Positions 5,502-13,523 of a DNA stretch of 14,310 nt are shown here, in pieces. Source of the DNA: Desulfovibrio sp. (GTDB lineage Bacteria > Desulfobacterota > Desulfovibrionia > Desulfovibrionales > Desulfovibrionaceae); contig JAIWOE010000092.1 in assembly GCA_020217165.1 (NCBI GenBank), forward strand, positions 1 to 14,310, read 5' to 3'. Under the pieces are notes generated by a model, which saw only the letters and a list, made by a program, of their open reading frames with translations, made no database searches and was not told where the DNA came from. Position 1 is the stretch's first letter, and each line of letters starts with the position of its first letter. Made by a program: the position numbers and the translations under genes.

Positions 5502-7349
5502 ATGCAGATCATCTATACCGACGTGCTCTGCCTGGGCGCGGGCCTGGCCGGCGAACGCGCCGCCGTGGAAGCGGCCCAGGCCGGCCTGGGCGTCATCTGC
5601 ATCTCCCTGGTGCCGGCGCGGCGCTCGCATTCGGCCTGCGCCCAGGGTGGCATGCAGGCGGCCCTGGGCAACGGCGCCATGGGCGAGGGCGACAGCCCGG
5701 ACCTGCATTTTGAGGACACGGTCAAAGGCTCGGACTGGGGATGCGACCAGGAGGTGGCCCGTCTCTTTGCCACCACCGCCCCCGTCGAAATCCGCCGCCT
5801 GGCCCACCTGGGCGTGCCCTGGAACCGCGTGACCGCCGGGGTTCACACCTACTATCGTGGCGGGAAGGCCTTCAAAAAACAGGAAAAGAAGGAGCGCGAG
5901 GGACTCATCCACGCCCGCGCCTTTGGCGGCACCTCCAAGTGGCGCACCTGCTACGCCGCCGACGGCACCGGGCACAGCGCCCTGTACGCCATGGACAGCC
6001 GCGCCGCCCAGCTGGGCGTGCGCGTGCATGACCGCATGGAAGCCCTCTCCCTCATTCACGACGGCCACACCTGCCTGGGTGCGGTGGTCCGCTCCCTGCG
6101 CACGGGGGAGCTGGTGGCCTATCTTGCCAAGGCCACCCTGGTGGCCACGGGGGGCTTCGGCCGCCTGTACCGCCACTCCACCAACGCCGTCATCAACGAC
6201 GGCGGCGGGCACATCGCCGCCCTGGATACGGGCGTGGTCCCCCTGGGCAACATGGAGGCCGTACAGTTCCATCCCACGGCCACCGTGCCCGCGGACATTC
6301 TGGTGACGGAAGCCTGCCGCGGCGACGGCGGCATCCTCCTGGACGTCAACGAAGAACGCTTCCTGCAACACTACGAACCGGAAAAGGCCGAGCTGGCCTC
6401 CCAGGACGTGGTGGCGCGCTGGATGGCCCACCACATCCGCCAGGGCAAGGGCGTGCCCGGCCCCTATGGCGATCACCTGTGGCTGGACATCCGCCACCTG
6501 GGCGAAAAACACATCCGCACCCGGCTCCGGGAAGTGGATGCGCTCTGCCAGACCTTTCTGGGCCTGGACCCCGTGCGCCAGCTCATTCCCGTGCGGCCCA
6601 CCCAGCATTATTGCATGGGCGGCATCCGCACGGACAAGACCGGTGCGGTGCAAGGCCTCAAGGGGCTGTTCAGCGCCGGCGAGGCCGCCTGCTGGGACCT
6701 GCACGGCTTCAACCGCCTGGGGGGCAACTCACTGGCCGAAGCCGTGGTGGCCGGCGGCATCGTGGGCTACCGGATGGTGGAATACGTCCAGGGCGCGGAG
6801 GTGGCCTTCGGAACCCGCCTGGTGGCAGAGCACGTGGGCCGGCAACAGGCCCGGGTGGACGCCCTGCTGCAGGGCCACGGCGGCGTGGAAAATGCCTACG
6901 ACGTGCGCGAGGCCATGTTCGACGTGCTGGAAGACGCCGCAGGCATCTACCGCAACGGGCCAGACCTGGAGCGTGGCGTGGCGCAGCTGCAGGAGATCCA
7001 CGCCCGGGCCCGGCGCATCAAGCTGCGGTCCAACGGCCTGGGCGCCAATCCGGAACTGGCCCTGGCCCTGAAGCTGCCGGGCATGGTTCGTCTGGCCCTA
7101 TGTGTGGTATGCGGCGCCCTCCAGCGCACGGAATCCCGCGGCTGCCACGCCCGCGAGGACTACCCCGAGCGCAACGACCGCGACTGGCTCACGCGCACCC
7201 TGGCCACCTGGCCCGAGGGCGCCGACCGGCCCCGCCTGACCTACGAGCCGGCCTCCAGGGTCTGGCCCCTGCCCCCGGGGGAACGCGGCTACGGCGGCGG
7301 CGCCATCATCCCTGCCACCCCCACGCACGACGCTGCCCCAGGCGAGTAA
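5502..7349 (+). CDS. frdA: Quinol:fumarate reductase, flavoprotein subunit
   Basis: A 615-residue catalytic subunit that reduces fumarate to succinate on the cytoplasmic face, using covalently bound FAD. The dinucleotide-binding motif is LGAGLAGERAA (11-21). H43 in RSHSACAQGG is the FAD-linking histidine and has the same number as in Wolinella FrdA. Substrate-site residues H257 (FHPT), T269-E270, H369 (QHYCMGG) and R405 (FNRLGGNSL) are in place. The conserved ELASRDVV segment reads ELASQDVV: Q301 stands where the catalytic proton-donor Arg301 is expected (codon CAG, 6402-6404). The C-terminus is about 40 residues shorter than Wolinella's (656). The ribosome site AAGGA overlaps the frdC stop codon (TAAGGA), and the same arrangement recurs before frdB. 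Assignment is firm; reduction versus oxidation direction is inferred from the family. Confidence 0.97.
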   Translation: MQIIYTDVLCLGAGLAGERAAVEAAQAGLGVICISLVPARRSHSACAQGGMQAALGNGAMGEGDSPDLHFEDTVKGSDWGCDQEVARLFATTAPVEIRRLAHLGVPWNRVTAGVHTYYRGGKAFKKQEKKEREGLIHARAFGGTSKWRTCYAADGTGHSALYAMDSRAAQLGVRVHDRMEALSLIHDGHTCLGAVVRSLRTGELVAYLAKATLVATGGFGRLYRHSTNAVINDGGGHIAALDTGVVPLGNMEAVQFHPTATVPADILVTEACRGDGGILLDVNEERFLQHYEPEKAELASQDVVARWMAHHIRQGKGVPGPYGDHLWLDIRHLGEKHIRTRLREVDALCQTFLGLDPVRQLIPVRPTQHYCMGGIRTDKTGAVQGLKGLFSAGEAACWDLHGFNRLGGNSLAEAVVAGGIVGYRMVEYVQGAEVAFGTRLVAEHVGRQQARVDALLQGHGGVENAYDVREAMFDVLEDAAGIYRNGPDLERGVAQLQEIHARARRIKLRSNGLGANPELALALKLPGMVRLALCVVCGALQRTESRGCHAREDYPERNDRDWLTRTLATWPEGADRPRLTYEPASRVWPLPPGERGYGGGAIIPATPTHDAAPGE

Positions 7350-7358
7350 GGAATCTCC

Positions 7359-8132
7359 ATGGCCAGAAACCTCACCTTCCACATCTTCCGCCACAACCCC
7401 GCAGACCCGGCCTCCACGCCGCACATGGACACCTTTGTGCTCAATGAAACCGCGGCCATGACCCTGTTCATCGCCCTGAACCGCATCCGCGAAGAGCATG
7501 ACCCCGGCCTGCAGTTCGACTTCTGCTGCCGCGCCGGCATGTGCGGGGCCTGCGCCATGGTCATCAACGGCCGGCCCGGCCTGGCCTGCCACACCCAAAC
7601 CCGGGACCTGCCGGAATCCATCACCCTGCTGCCCCTGCCTTTCTTCAAGCTCGTCGGGGATTTGAGCGTGGATACCGGCGTCTGGTTCCGGGACATGTAC
7701 CAGCGCGTGGAAAGCTGGATCCACACCACCAGGGCCTTTGATCCGTCCAAGCGGGAGGCCCGCATGGCCAACGCCACGGCCGAGGCCATTTACGAACTGG
7801 ACCGCTGCATCGAATGCGGGTGCTGCATTGCCGCCTGCGGCACGGCCCGCATGCGAGAGGACTTCCTGGGCGCGGCGGCCCTGAACCGTGTGGCCCGCTT
7901 TCGCCTGGATCCGCGGGATGAACGCAAGGATGCCGACTACTTCCATCTCATCGGGGACGATACCGGCATCTTCGGCTGCATGGGTCTGTTGGCCTGCGAG
8001 GACGTGTGCCCCAAGCACCTGCCCCTGCAGGACCAGCTGGCCGCCCTGCGCCGCAGGATGGCCGGCACGGCCCTCAAGCACCGGCTGCCCTTCTTCCGGA
8101 ACGTGCGCAAGGCGCGCCCGGCCAAGGCCTAG
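7359..8132 (+). CDS. frdB: Quinol:fumarate reductase, iron-sulfur subunit
   Basis: A 257-residue electron-transfer subunit linking the b hemes of FrdC to the FAD of FrdA. The N-terminal ferredoxin domain carries the [2Fe-2S] ligands C57, C62, C65 and C77 (CRAGMCGAC), numbered exactly as in Wolinella FrdB. The C-terminal domain carries the [4Fe-4S] ligands C150, C153, C156 (CIECGCC) and C217, and the [3Fe-4S] ligands C160, C207 and C213 (CEDVCPKHLP). An extra C155 lies inside the CIECGCC motif. The tail after residue 230 is basic (RNVRKARPAKA) and slightly longer than in Wolinella (239 residues). The start ATG has AAGGA six bases upstream, overlapping the frdA stop codon. Its own stop falls inside the left arm of an inverted repeat that ends the operon. 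Confidence 0.96.
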   Translation: MARNLTFHIFRHNPADPASTPHMDTFVLNETAAMTLFIALNRIREEHDPGLQFDFCCRAGMCGACAMVINGRPGLACHTQTRDLPESITLLPLPFFKLVGDLSVDTGVWFRDMYQRVESWIHTTRAFDPSKREARMANATAEAIYELDRCIECGCCIAACGTARMREDFLGAAALNRVARFRLDPRDERKDADYFHLIGDDTGIFGCMGLLACEDVCPKHLPLQDQLAALRRRMAGTALKHRLPFFRNVRKARPAKA

Positions 8133-8185
8133 GGTGACGTCCTCATAATAAGGTGTGAAAAATACAACCGTTGAGGACGCACCCT
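8131..8185. terminator. Inverted repeat between convergent frd and flagellar operons, possible bidirectional terminator
   Basis: AGGGTGACGTCCTCA (8131-8145) pairs with TGAGGACGCACCCT (8172-8185) along 14 base pairs with one bulged A. The 26-base loop is AT-rich and stands out in GC-rich DNA. Within the loop GGTGT can pair loosely with ACAACC. The repeat begins at the frdB stop codon and ends 7 bases before the fliD stop codon, where a shared terminator would be expected. There is no T-run on either side, so termination is likely but not proven. A small palindromic repeat element is an alternative. Confidence 0.55.
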
Positions 8186-8192
8186 AACCCCC

Positions 8193-9899
8193 TTAGGCAA
8201 AGGTGCTCAGGTTCGACAACTGGGACTCCAGGGACGTGTTCAGGGTTTCATACGTCCCCAGGAGGGCTTCCAGGGCTGCATAGCGTTCGATAAGCCGCTG
8301 CTGCTTGATGGCCAGCCGCGCCTCCTCCTTTTCGATGGCCGCGAGGTTATTGTCGATGATGGTCTGGTAGCTGTCTTCAATGATCTGCAGGGTCCCCTTG
8401 TCGGCGGTGGAAAAGCTGGTCACGGCGTCCAGGGTCTGGTTGATCTTGCCCTGGCGCAGGTACACCGTGCCGGTGTAGGTGCCGTCTTCCCGGATATTGG
8501 CGAACACGGCCAAGCCCGAGGCATCTCCCGCGGTGCTGGTGATTTCCCAGCCATCAACGTTGGCAGTTTGGCCGTCGATGGTGGCGCCGACGAGCTGCCC
8601 GTCCGCCACGGTGTAGGTCACCTCGTAGGCTCCGGCCTTGGTGACCGTGGCCACGCTGGAGCCGTAGCTGACGCAGGCATCGTAGGACACGCCGTCGTTT
8701 TCCGAGGCGAACAGGCGGGCCACGGCGCCGGCATCGTCGGCCAGGGCGGCTTCCAGGACGTCATACTCTATAACCAGGTGCCCGAAGGTGGCGGAGTTCT
8801 CGTCCGCATCGGTGGTGATGCCCACGGAAGACAGGCTGGCGTACACATCCCCGCTGCCGGTGGTGGGATCATAGTATAAAAATCCCAGGCCCCTGGACGA
8901 CAAAATATTCTGCAAGGTCTGTTCGATGATGTCCATGCCGTAGTTGCCGCGCACCATGTATCCGGTGGTGTCTACGGTGTCGCCGTTTTCGTCGGTATAG
9001 CTCTCATCAAGCAGGCGAATGGCGTCCCGGAGGGCGTTGGTCTGCTCCAGGAAGCTTTCGATGTTGGCGATGATGGTCTCCGTGTCCGTCTCCACGCTGA
9101 TTTCCACGGCCTGGCCGTCACTGACCCCGCGCAGGGTGATGCTGACGCCCTCGATGACGTCGCTGATGGTATTCGTCTCGCGCTCAATCCATGCATCCGC
9201 GGCCGCGGGGTAGCCGTCCACCTTGATTTTGGCGTTCTGGGCTTGCTGGGAATGCTCGAAGTCCCCGGCGGCCAGGCCGTCCAGGGCCTCGTCGCCCTGG
9301 TCGAGGATGGTCACGGCGTGGGCTGCTCCCAGGTCCAGGCCGCGCAGCTGCAGGTGCATCTGCTCGCCATCGTTGATGAGGCTGGCCCGGATGGAATTGC
9401 CCATGGACGCATGGGCATTGATGAGGGCCACCAGGCCATCCAGGGTGGTGCCGGCGGGCACGTCCAGGGTCAGGGTTTCGCCGTCATATTCCACGGCAAA
9501 GGTGCCGCCCTCGGTGGTGACGACGCTGTCGGCGCTGTCCCAGCCGGCAGTGGTGGTCCAGATGTCATTCTGGGCCTTCTGCCCCACCACCACCTCGTGG
9601 GTGCCTTCGCTGGCCGTGGCGCCTGCCGTGGCCGAGAGCACCGAGGTATTGGAGGACGACGCCGTCTTGGCCAGAAACTCGCCCAAGGAGTTGAGGTTCT
9701 TGAGGGCGGTTTTATAGTCGGACAACGCCTCGCTGATGCGCTGTACCTGCTCCAGCTTGGAACTCCACATGGCATCCCAGGTTTCCATGCGGTTCAGCCG
9801 ATAGCGCTCCACCTCCATGGTGGCTTCGATGATGGAATCGAAATCCGTGCCGCTGCCCAGGCCGGTGAAGGTGATGGAACCGGACCAGTATTCAGTCAT
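8193..9899 (-). CDS. fliD: Flagellar filament cap protein
   Basis: A 568-residue HAP2 cap protein, exported through the flagellar type III apparatus and sitting as an oligomer at the filament tip to fold incoming flagellin. The N-terminal domain starts ITFTGLGSGTDFDSIIEAT, followed by the helical D0/D1 stretch (EVERYRLNRMETW). Residues about 128-205 are flagellin-IN-like beta domains, and QNAKIKVDG (221-229) with ISDVIEGVSITL (245-256) marks the usual junction to the FliD C-terminal domain. Residues 505-568 form the closing coiled coil (IEKEEARLAIKQQRLIERYAALE). It is longer than E. coli FliD (468 residues). AAGGAGG lies seven bases before the ATG, the strongest ribosome site in the window. 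It follows flgL by 32 bases and is the last gene of the operon. One cysteine, C409, is present. Confidence 0.95.
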   Translation of the reverse strand: MTEYWSGSITFTGLGSGTDFDSIIEATMEVERYRLNRMETWDAMWSSKLEQVQRISEALSDYKTALKNLNSLGEFLAKTASSSNTSVLSATAGATASEGTHEVVVGQKAQNDIWTTTAGWDSADSVVTTEGGTFAVEYDGETLTLDVPAGTTLDGLVALINAHASMGNSIRASLINDGEQMHLQLRGLDLGAAHAVTILDQGDEALDGLAAGDFEHSQQAQNAKIKVDGYPAAADAWIERETNTISDVIEGVSITLRGVSDGQAVEISVETDTETIIANIESFLEQTNALRDAIRLLDESYTDENGDTVDTTGYMVRGNYGMDIIEQTLQNILSSRGLGFLYYDPTTGSGDVYASLSSVGITTDADENSATFGHLVIEYDVLEAALADDAGAVARLFASENDGVSYDACVSYGSSVATVTKAGAYEVTYTVADGQLVGATIDGQTANVDGWEITSTAGDASGLAVFANIREDGTYTGTVYLRQGKINQTLDAVTSFSTADKGTLQIIEDSYQTIIDNNLAAIEKEEARLAIKQQRLIERYAALEALLGTYETLNTSLESQLSNLSTFA

Positions 9900-9931
9900 G
9901 GCGTGCGCCTCCTTCTCTCCTCAACATCATG

Positions 9932-11422
9932 CTACAAATAGTTGAGCAGACTGAGCTTCATGATGGAGCTGCTGCTCTGCAACACGGCCTGGTAGGCGTA
10001 TTCGGCCTTGGCCAGGTCCACGGCCAGTTGCACGGTGTCGGCATCTTCAATGTTGGACAGGGCGGCCGTGACGGCGTCCGAGATGGTGGCCACGCTGCTG
10101 CGGGCGAACTCCAGGCGTGTTTCCCGGCCGCCCACAACCCCCAGGGCGGTGGTGAGCTGGGCCTGGGCCTTGGTGATGACCTCCAGGCACTGGCCAATGC
10201 CATCCAGGGTGTTGCTTTCCAGATAGCCCACCAGTTGCCCTACGGCCTCCAGCAGGTTGGCGTCCTGAGGCTCCGCCGCCTGGGCGGTGGCGGCCCCGGC
10301 CGGGGTGTACAGTCCGCCGAAGATGTCCTTGCCTATGTTGTTGATCTGCACCGAGGTGCTGGCGCCGATGGCCAGGGTGATGGCCCCGTTTTCCGGCTGC
10401 ACCAGAAACTGCTCCCCCTGGGTCAGGGCGGTGCCGTCCGGACCAAGGGTCAGGATGCCGCCGGGGAGCTGCAGGGTGCCGTTGGTGCTGGTGTGGCCCG
10501 TGCTCCAGGTGGCGCCGTTGTCCGTGCTGTAGGCGTAGCCCAGGGGCCCGGGGAGGGTGGCATCGGCGTCCAGGCGCACCACCACATTGGTGGAGAACAC
10601 GCCGGCGGCGGTGGCGGTGGTGGCCGAGCTGCCGGCATGCAGCACCGAGATGGCGTCGGTGGTGTTGCCCTGGTAGATGGCCGCGGGCCTGAGCCAGAGG
10701 GCGGTGCCGTCGGCCGAACCGGCCTCTTCCGTGGCGGTGACGGTGGAACCCGCGGCCAGGGTGGCCTGCACGCCCCCACACTGCAGCACGGTCTCGCCGG
10801 CGGCCAGGGTGGCCTCCTGCCAGGTACTGCCTCCGTCTGTGGTGTAGCGGCAGCGCAGCTCGTCCGTCCCCACCTCACCGGAATCAAGAAATTCCAGATA
10901 GATGGTGGAATCCGCCCCCCCGGCCACGGCCTCCACGACCAGGCTGGCGCCCTCGGGGTCCTGCACCGTGGCGGCCAGGCCCATTTCATAGGCATTGCCC
11001 GTGGTTTTGGAGCCGGCAAAGATGGAATCCCCGGCATATTCCGTATTGGCAATGCCCACCAGCTCTTCCATGAGCTGTCTGGCTTCTGCAGCGATCATGC
11101 TGCGCTGCTCGGCGGTGTAGGTGCCGGTGGCGGCCTGTTCGCAGAGTTCCTTGAGCCGGGTGGTCACGTCGCTGGCCAGGCGCAGGGCATCGTCGGCCAG
11201 GGTCAGCCAGCCCTCGGCGGTGTCGAGGTTTTCCTCGTATTGGGTCAATTGGTTGAGGGTGCTGCGCAGGTCCAGGGCCCGGGCCATGCCGCTGGGGTTG
11301 TCCGAGGGGCGAGTCAGTTTTTGTTGCGAGGAGGTTTGTTCGTTCAGGCGGATGATCTCCGCCAGCCGGGTGTTCATGTTGGTCACGGCCTTGCCATAGA
11401 TCATGTTGAAGGACACTCGCAT
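9932..11422 (-). CDS. flgL: Flagellar hook-filament junction protein FlgL (HAP3) with duplicated insert
   Basis: A 496-residue junction protein joining FlgK to the flagellin filament. The flagellin-like N-terminal coil is clear: MIYGKAVTNMNTRLAEI, SQQKLTRPSDNPSGMARAL and the helix to about residue 140. So is the C-terminal coil, from about 385 to the final SLLNYL. E. coli FlgL has 317 residues; the extra length is a central region (about 165-350) with two copies of a beta module, centred on YTTDGGSTW (193-201) and YSTDNGATW (298-306). Four cysteines (C94, C191, C215, C412) are unusual for an axial flagellar protein. GAGG seven bases before the ATG overlaps the flgK stop codon, nine bases away, so translation is coupled. 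fliD follows directly; no csrA or fliW lies between or after. Confidence 0.94.
   Translation of the reverse strand: MRVSFNMIYGKAVTNMNTRLAEIIRLNEQTSSQQKLTRPSDNPSGMARALDLRSTLNQLTQYEENLDTAEGWLTLADDALRLASDVTTRLKELCEQAATGTYTAEQRSMIAAEARQLMEELVGIANTEYAGDSIFAGSKTTGNAYEMGLAATVQDPEGASLVVEAVAGGADSTIYLEFLDSGEVGTDELRCRYTTDGGSTWQEATLAAGETVLQCGGVQATLAAGSTVTATEEAGSADGTALWLRPAAIYQGNTTDAISVLHAGSSATTATAAGVFSTNVVVRLDADATLPGPLGYAYSTDNGATWSTGHTSTNGTLQLPGGILTLGPDGTALTQGEQFLVQPENGAITLAIGASTSVQINNIGKDIFGGLYTPAGAATAQAAEPQDANLLEAVGQLVGYLESNTLDGIGQCLEVITKAQAQLTTALGVVGGRETRLEFARSSVATISDAVTAALSNIEDADTVQLAVDLAKAEYAYQAVLQSSSSIMKLSLLNYL
10385..10591 (-). repeat. FlgL internal beta module, copy 2 ('DNGATW')
   Basis: This encodes FlgL residues about 278-346. 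The strand NVVVRLD is followed by YAYSTDNGATW, NGTLQLPGGILTL, and TQGEQFLVQP. The closing GEQFLVQP matches GDSFCVMP in the FlgK copy, so these two copies share both ends. Copy 1 has lost or changed that end. Boundaries are approximate. Confidence 0.55.
10685..10909 (-). repeat. FlgL internal beta module, copy 1 ('DGGSTW')
   Basis: This encodes FlgL residues about 172-246. A beta strand (TIYLEFLD) is followed by CRYTTDGGSTW, then GETVLQ, GGVQATL and a G-S-T turn. The same order of elements recurs in copy 2 of FlgL and in FlgK, although identity outside the DGGxTW core is low. Boundaries are approximate. Confidence 0.55.
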
Positions 11423-11431
11423 GATGAGACC

Positions 11432-13513
11432 TCACGATTTGAGGGACATGACGATGTCGAAGAGTTCGTTGGCCGTGGTGATGAGCATGCTGGCCGCCTC
11501 GTAGGCCTGCTGATAGCGGGTGAGGTTGGCCAGCTCTTCATCCATGCTCACGCCGGCCACCTCCTGCTGTCGCTCGTCCAGGCTGGCGGCCAGGGTGTAG
11601 GCCTGGGTGTAGTTGCGGGCAGCGGTGTCCGTATCGGCGCCGGCCTTGCCGGCCAGGCCATGCAGGTGGGCGGAGAGGGTCTGGCTGGCGGTGGAATGCA
11701 AACTGTCCAGACTGACGCTGGCCGAGGCCAGGGCGGCCAGGGCCAGGGCGTTGGTGTTGTCCCCGGCGCTGGCGCCACCCGTGGCGTCCACCACGGCGGC
11801 GTTGATGCGGTTCGTGTCGGCCAGGACGCGGGATTCGATGGCCATGGAGGCCACGTCGGAGCCGGCAAACAGGGTGTTGAGCCCCAGGGCGGCGCACAGG
11901 CCGGCGCTGTCCCCGGCGAACTCGAACTCCACGCCGTCCGCTGCCGTGAGTTGCAGGGCGCCATTCTGCACGCTGGCCTGGAGCTGGCCGGCATAGGTGT
12001 CGTTGATGGCCGCGGCCACGTCGTCCAGGGAATGCACCGCGGGGTCGAACAAGGACGTGCCCGGGAGCACGCTGGAAAAGTCCAGGGCCTGCACCCCCAG
12101 GGCCTCGCCTGTGTCTGCATCGTAGAAGGCGAAGGCCAGGCTGCCGGCCTGGAGGCGGTCTGCATAGGCCAGACTGCTCTGCCCCAGGGGCACGGAGGCG
12201 TCCTCCACCCGGGCGCTGCCCGTGGTGCCGCTGTAGTGCGTCAGCCCCGCGCCCTGGCTGTGCTGGTAGTTCACCTGCCAGATAAGTTCCTTGGCAATGG
12301 CGTTTAGCTCCTCGGCATAGGCCAGCAGGCTGTCATCCCGGGCGCTGATGAGCCCGGCCAGGGAGCCGCCGGTGAGGCGATTGGTGCTGCCTGAGGTTTC
12401 CAGGGGGGTGATGTTCACCGAGCCCCCGGTGGTGCGGTACCAATACAGGCCGGATTTGGGCATGACGCAAAAACTGTCCCCCGCGGACAGGTCTGTGGCG
12501 GCCGTGGAGGTGGCGCTGCTGGCCTGGCCGAAGTAGATGTCCACACCGGCCACGGTGACGCGATCCTCGTACCCGCCGGCAGTAAACTCCAGCACCGCGC
12601 CGCTGTCGTCGGTCAGCCAGGTGGCTCCGCCGTCCAGGGAAACCCTGAAGGTGGCCGCCGAGGCCGAGCCATCCGCCGGACCAGCGGCGGTGATTTCCAC
12701 CAGCAGCTCCTCTGAACTTGCGCCGGAGAAGTACAGCGCACCGTCAAAGGTGGAGCCCTTGCTCAACGCCGTGCGCACCTGCGGCCCTTCCCAGGAGAGG
12801 CTGTACGCCGTGCTGCCCTGCACCAGGGTTTGGCCGCTGGTGGTGAGCACGGTTTTCTGCACGCCGTCCTCCAGCACGCACACGTCCAGCAGGCTGGAGA
12901 GCTCCCGGATGGCCACGTCGCGCTGGTCCTGCAGTTCCAGGTCATTGGGACTGGCCACGATGCTGGCATTCAGGGCGGCAATCTGGGCCATGAGGCTGTT
13001 GGCCTGCTCCACCCCCGCGGCCACCTCTGCTTCCAGGGCCGTGACGGCGTCGGCCAGGGCGTCCTGGATGGTGGTCATGCTGTCCAGGAGGGCCTGGGCG
13101 TAGCTCAGGAGCTCCTGGCGGATGGCTGCCTCGTCGGCGGATTCCGTCAGGGCCGTCAGGCTGTCTATGAAGGTATCCAGGGCCGTGGCCACGCCGTAAT
13201 CCCCGCTTTCCGAAAACAGGGTCTCCACGCTGTAGAGGGTGGAGGCCTGGGCCTCCCAGCGGGCGGAGCTGCTGTTGGCAGAGAGGTAGCTGGACTCTAA
13301 CAATGAGTTGTAATTGCGACGGATTTCATCCACCGCCGCCCCCGTGCCCACGGTGACGCCCCCGGTGGTGACGGAGCGAGTGGTCACGTAGCTCACGGTC
13401 CGGCGGGCATAGCCTTCGGTATTGATGTTGGCGATGTTCTCCCCGGTAACGGTGATGCCCACCTGGGCGTTCATGAGGGCCTGGGTGCCGGTGTTCAGCA
13501 GGGCATTGATCAT
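11432..13513 (-). CDS. flgK: Flagellar hook-associated protein FlgK (HAP1)
   Basis: A 693-residue junction protein that caps the hook and seats FlgL; it is secreted by the flagellar export apparatus. The N-terminal rod-type motif is TGTQALMNAQVGI...GENIANINTEGYARR (8-38). The helical D1 core runs to about 210 and resumes at GGSLAGLISARDDSLL (382-397). The C-terminal motif SMDEELANLTRYQQAYEAA (656-674) is typical. E. coli FlgK is 547 residues. Two regions explain the excess: a DGGATW module at about 268-355, and a flagellin-IN-like domain at about 452-555 (VHSLDDVAAAIN). Cysteines are C212, C349 and C540. AGGGGAG just before the ATG overlaps the flgE stop codon ten bases away, consistent with a coupled flgE-flgK-flgL-fliD transcript. 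Confidence 0.95.
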   Translation of the reverse strand: MINALLNTGTQALMNAQVGITVTGENIANINTEGYARRTVSYVTTRSVTTGGVTVGTGAAVDEIRRNYNSLLESSYLSANSSSARWEAQASTLYSVETLFSESGDYGVATALDTFIDSLTALTESADEAAIRQELLSYAQALLDSMTTIQDALADAVTALEAEVAAGVEQANSLMAQIAALNASIVASPNDLELQDQRDVAIRELSSLLDVCVLEDGVQKTVLTTSGQTLVQGSTAYSLSWEGPQVRTALSKGSTFDGALYFSGASSEELLVEITAAGPADGSASAATFRVSLDGGATWLTDDSGAVLEFTAGGYEDRVTVAGVDIYFGQASSATSTAATDLSAGDSFCVMPKSGLYWYRTTGGSVNITPLETSGSTNRLTGGSLAGLISARDDSLLAYAEELNAIAKELIWQVNYQHSQGAGLTHYSGTTGSARVEDASVPLGQSSLAYADRLQAGSLAFAFYDADTGEALGVQALDFSSVLPGTSLFDPAVHSLDDVAAAINDTYAGQLQASVQNGALQLTAADGVEFEFAGDSAGLCAALGLNTLFAGSDVASMAIESRVLADTNRINAAVVDATGGASAGDNTNALALAALASASVSLDSLHSTASQTLSAHLHGLAGKAGADTDTAARNYTQAYTLAASLDERQQEVAGVSMDEELANLTRYQQAYEAASMLITTANELFDIVMSLKS
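12449..12712 (-). repeat. FlgK copy of the 'DGGATW' beta module
   Basis: This encodes FlgK residues about 268-355. The strand ELLVEIT is followed by FRVSLDGGATW, then VLEFTAGG, and it closes with LSAGDSFCVMP. It shares the order of strands, the DGGATW core and the GDxFxVxP end with FlgL copy 2. It is inserted just before the conserved GGSLAGLISARDD segment of FlgK. Boundaries are approximate. Confidence 0.5.
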
Positions 13514-13523
13514 GATGGCTCCC

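Noticed and set aside
4740..6704. A 654-codon open frame on the minus strand opposite frdC and frdA
   Set aside because: Low-complexity, His/Gly/Gln-rich translation with no motif, fully overlapping firmly identified frd genes.
9929..12307. A 792-codon open frame on the plus strand opposite flgL and flgK
   Set aside because: It is antisense to two clearly recognised flagellar genes, is Gly/His/Gln-rich without domains, and is the expected by-product of GC-rich codon use.
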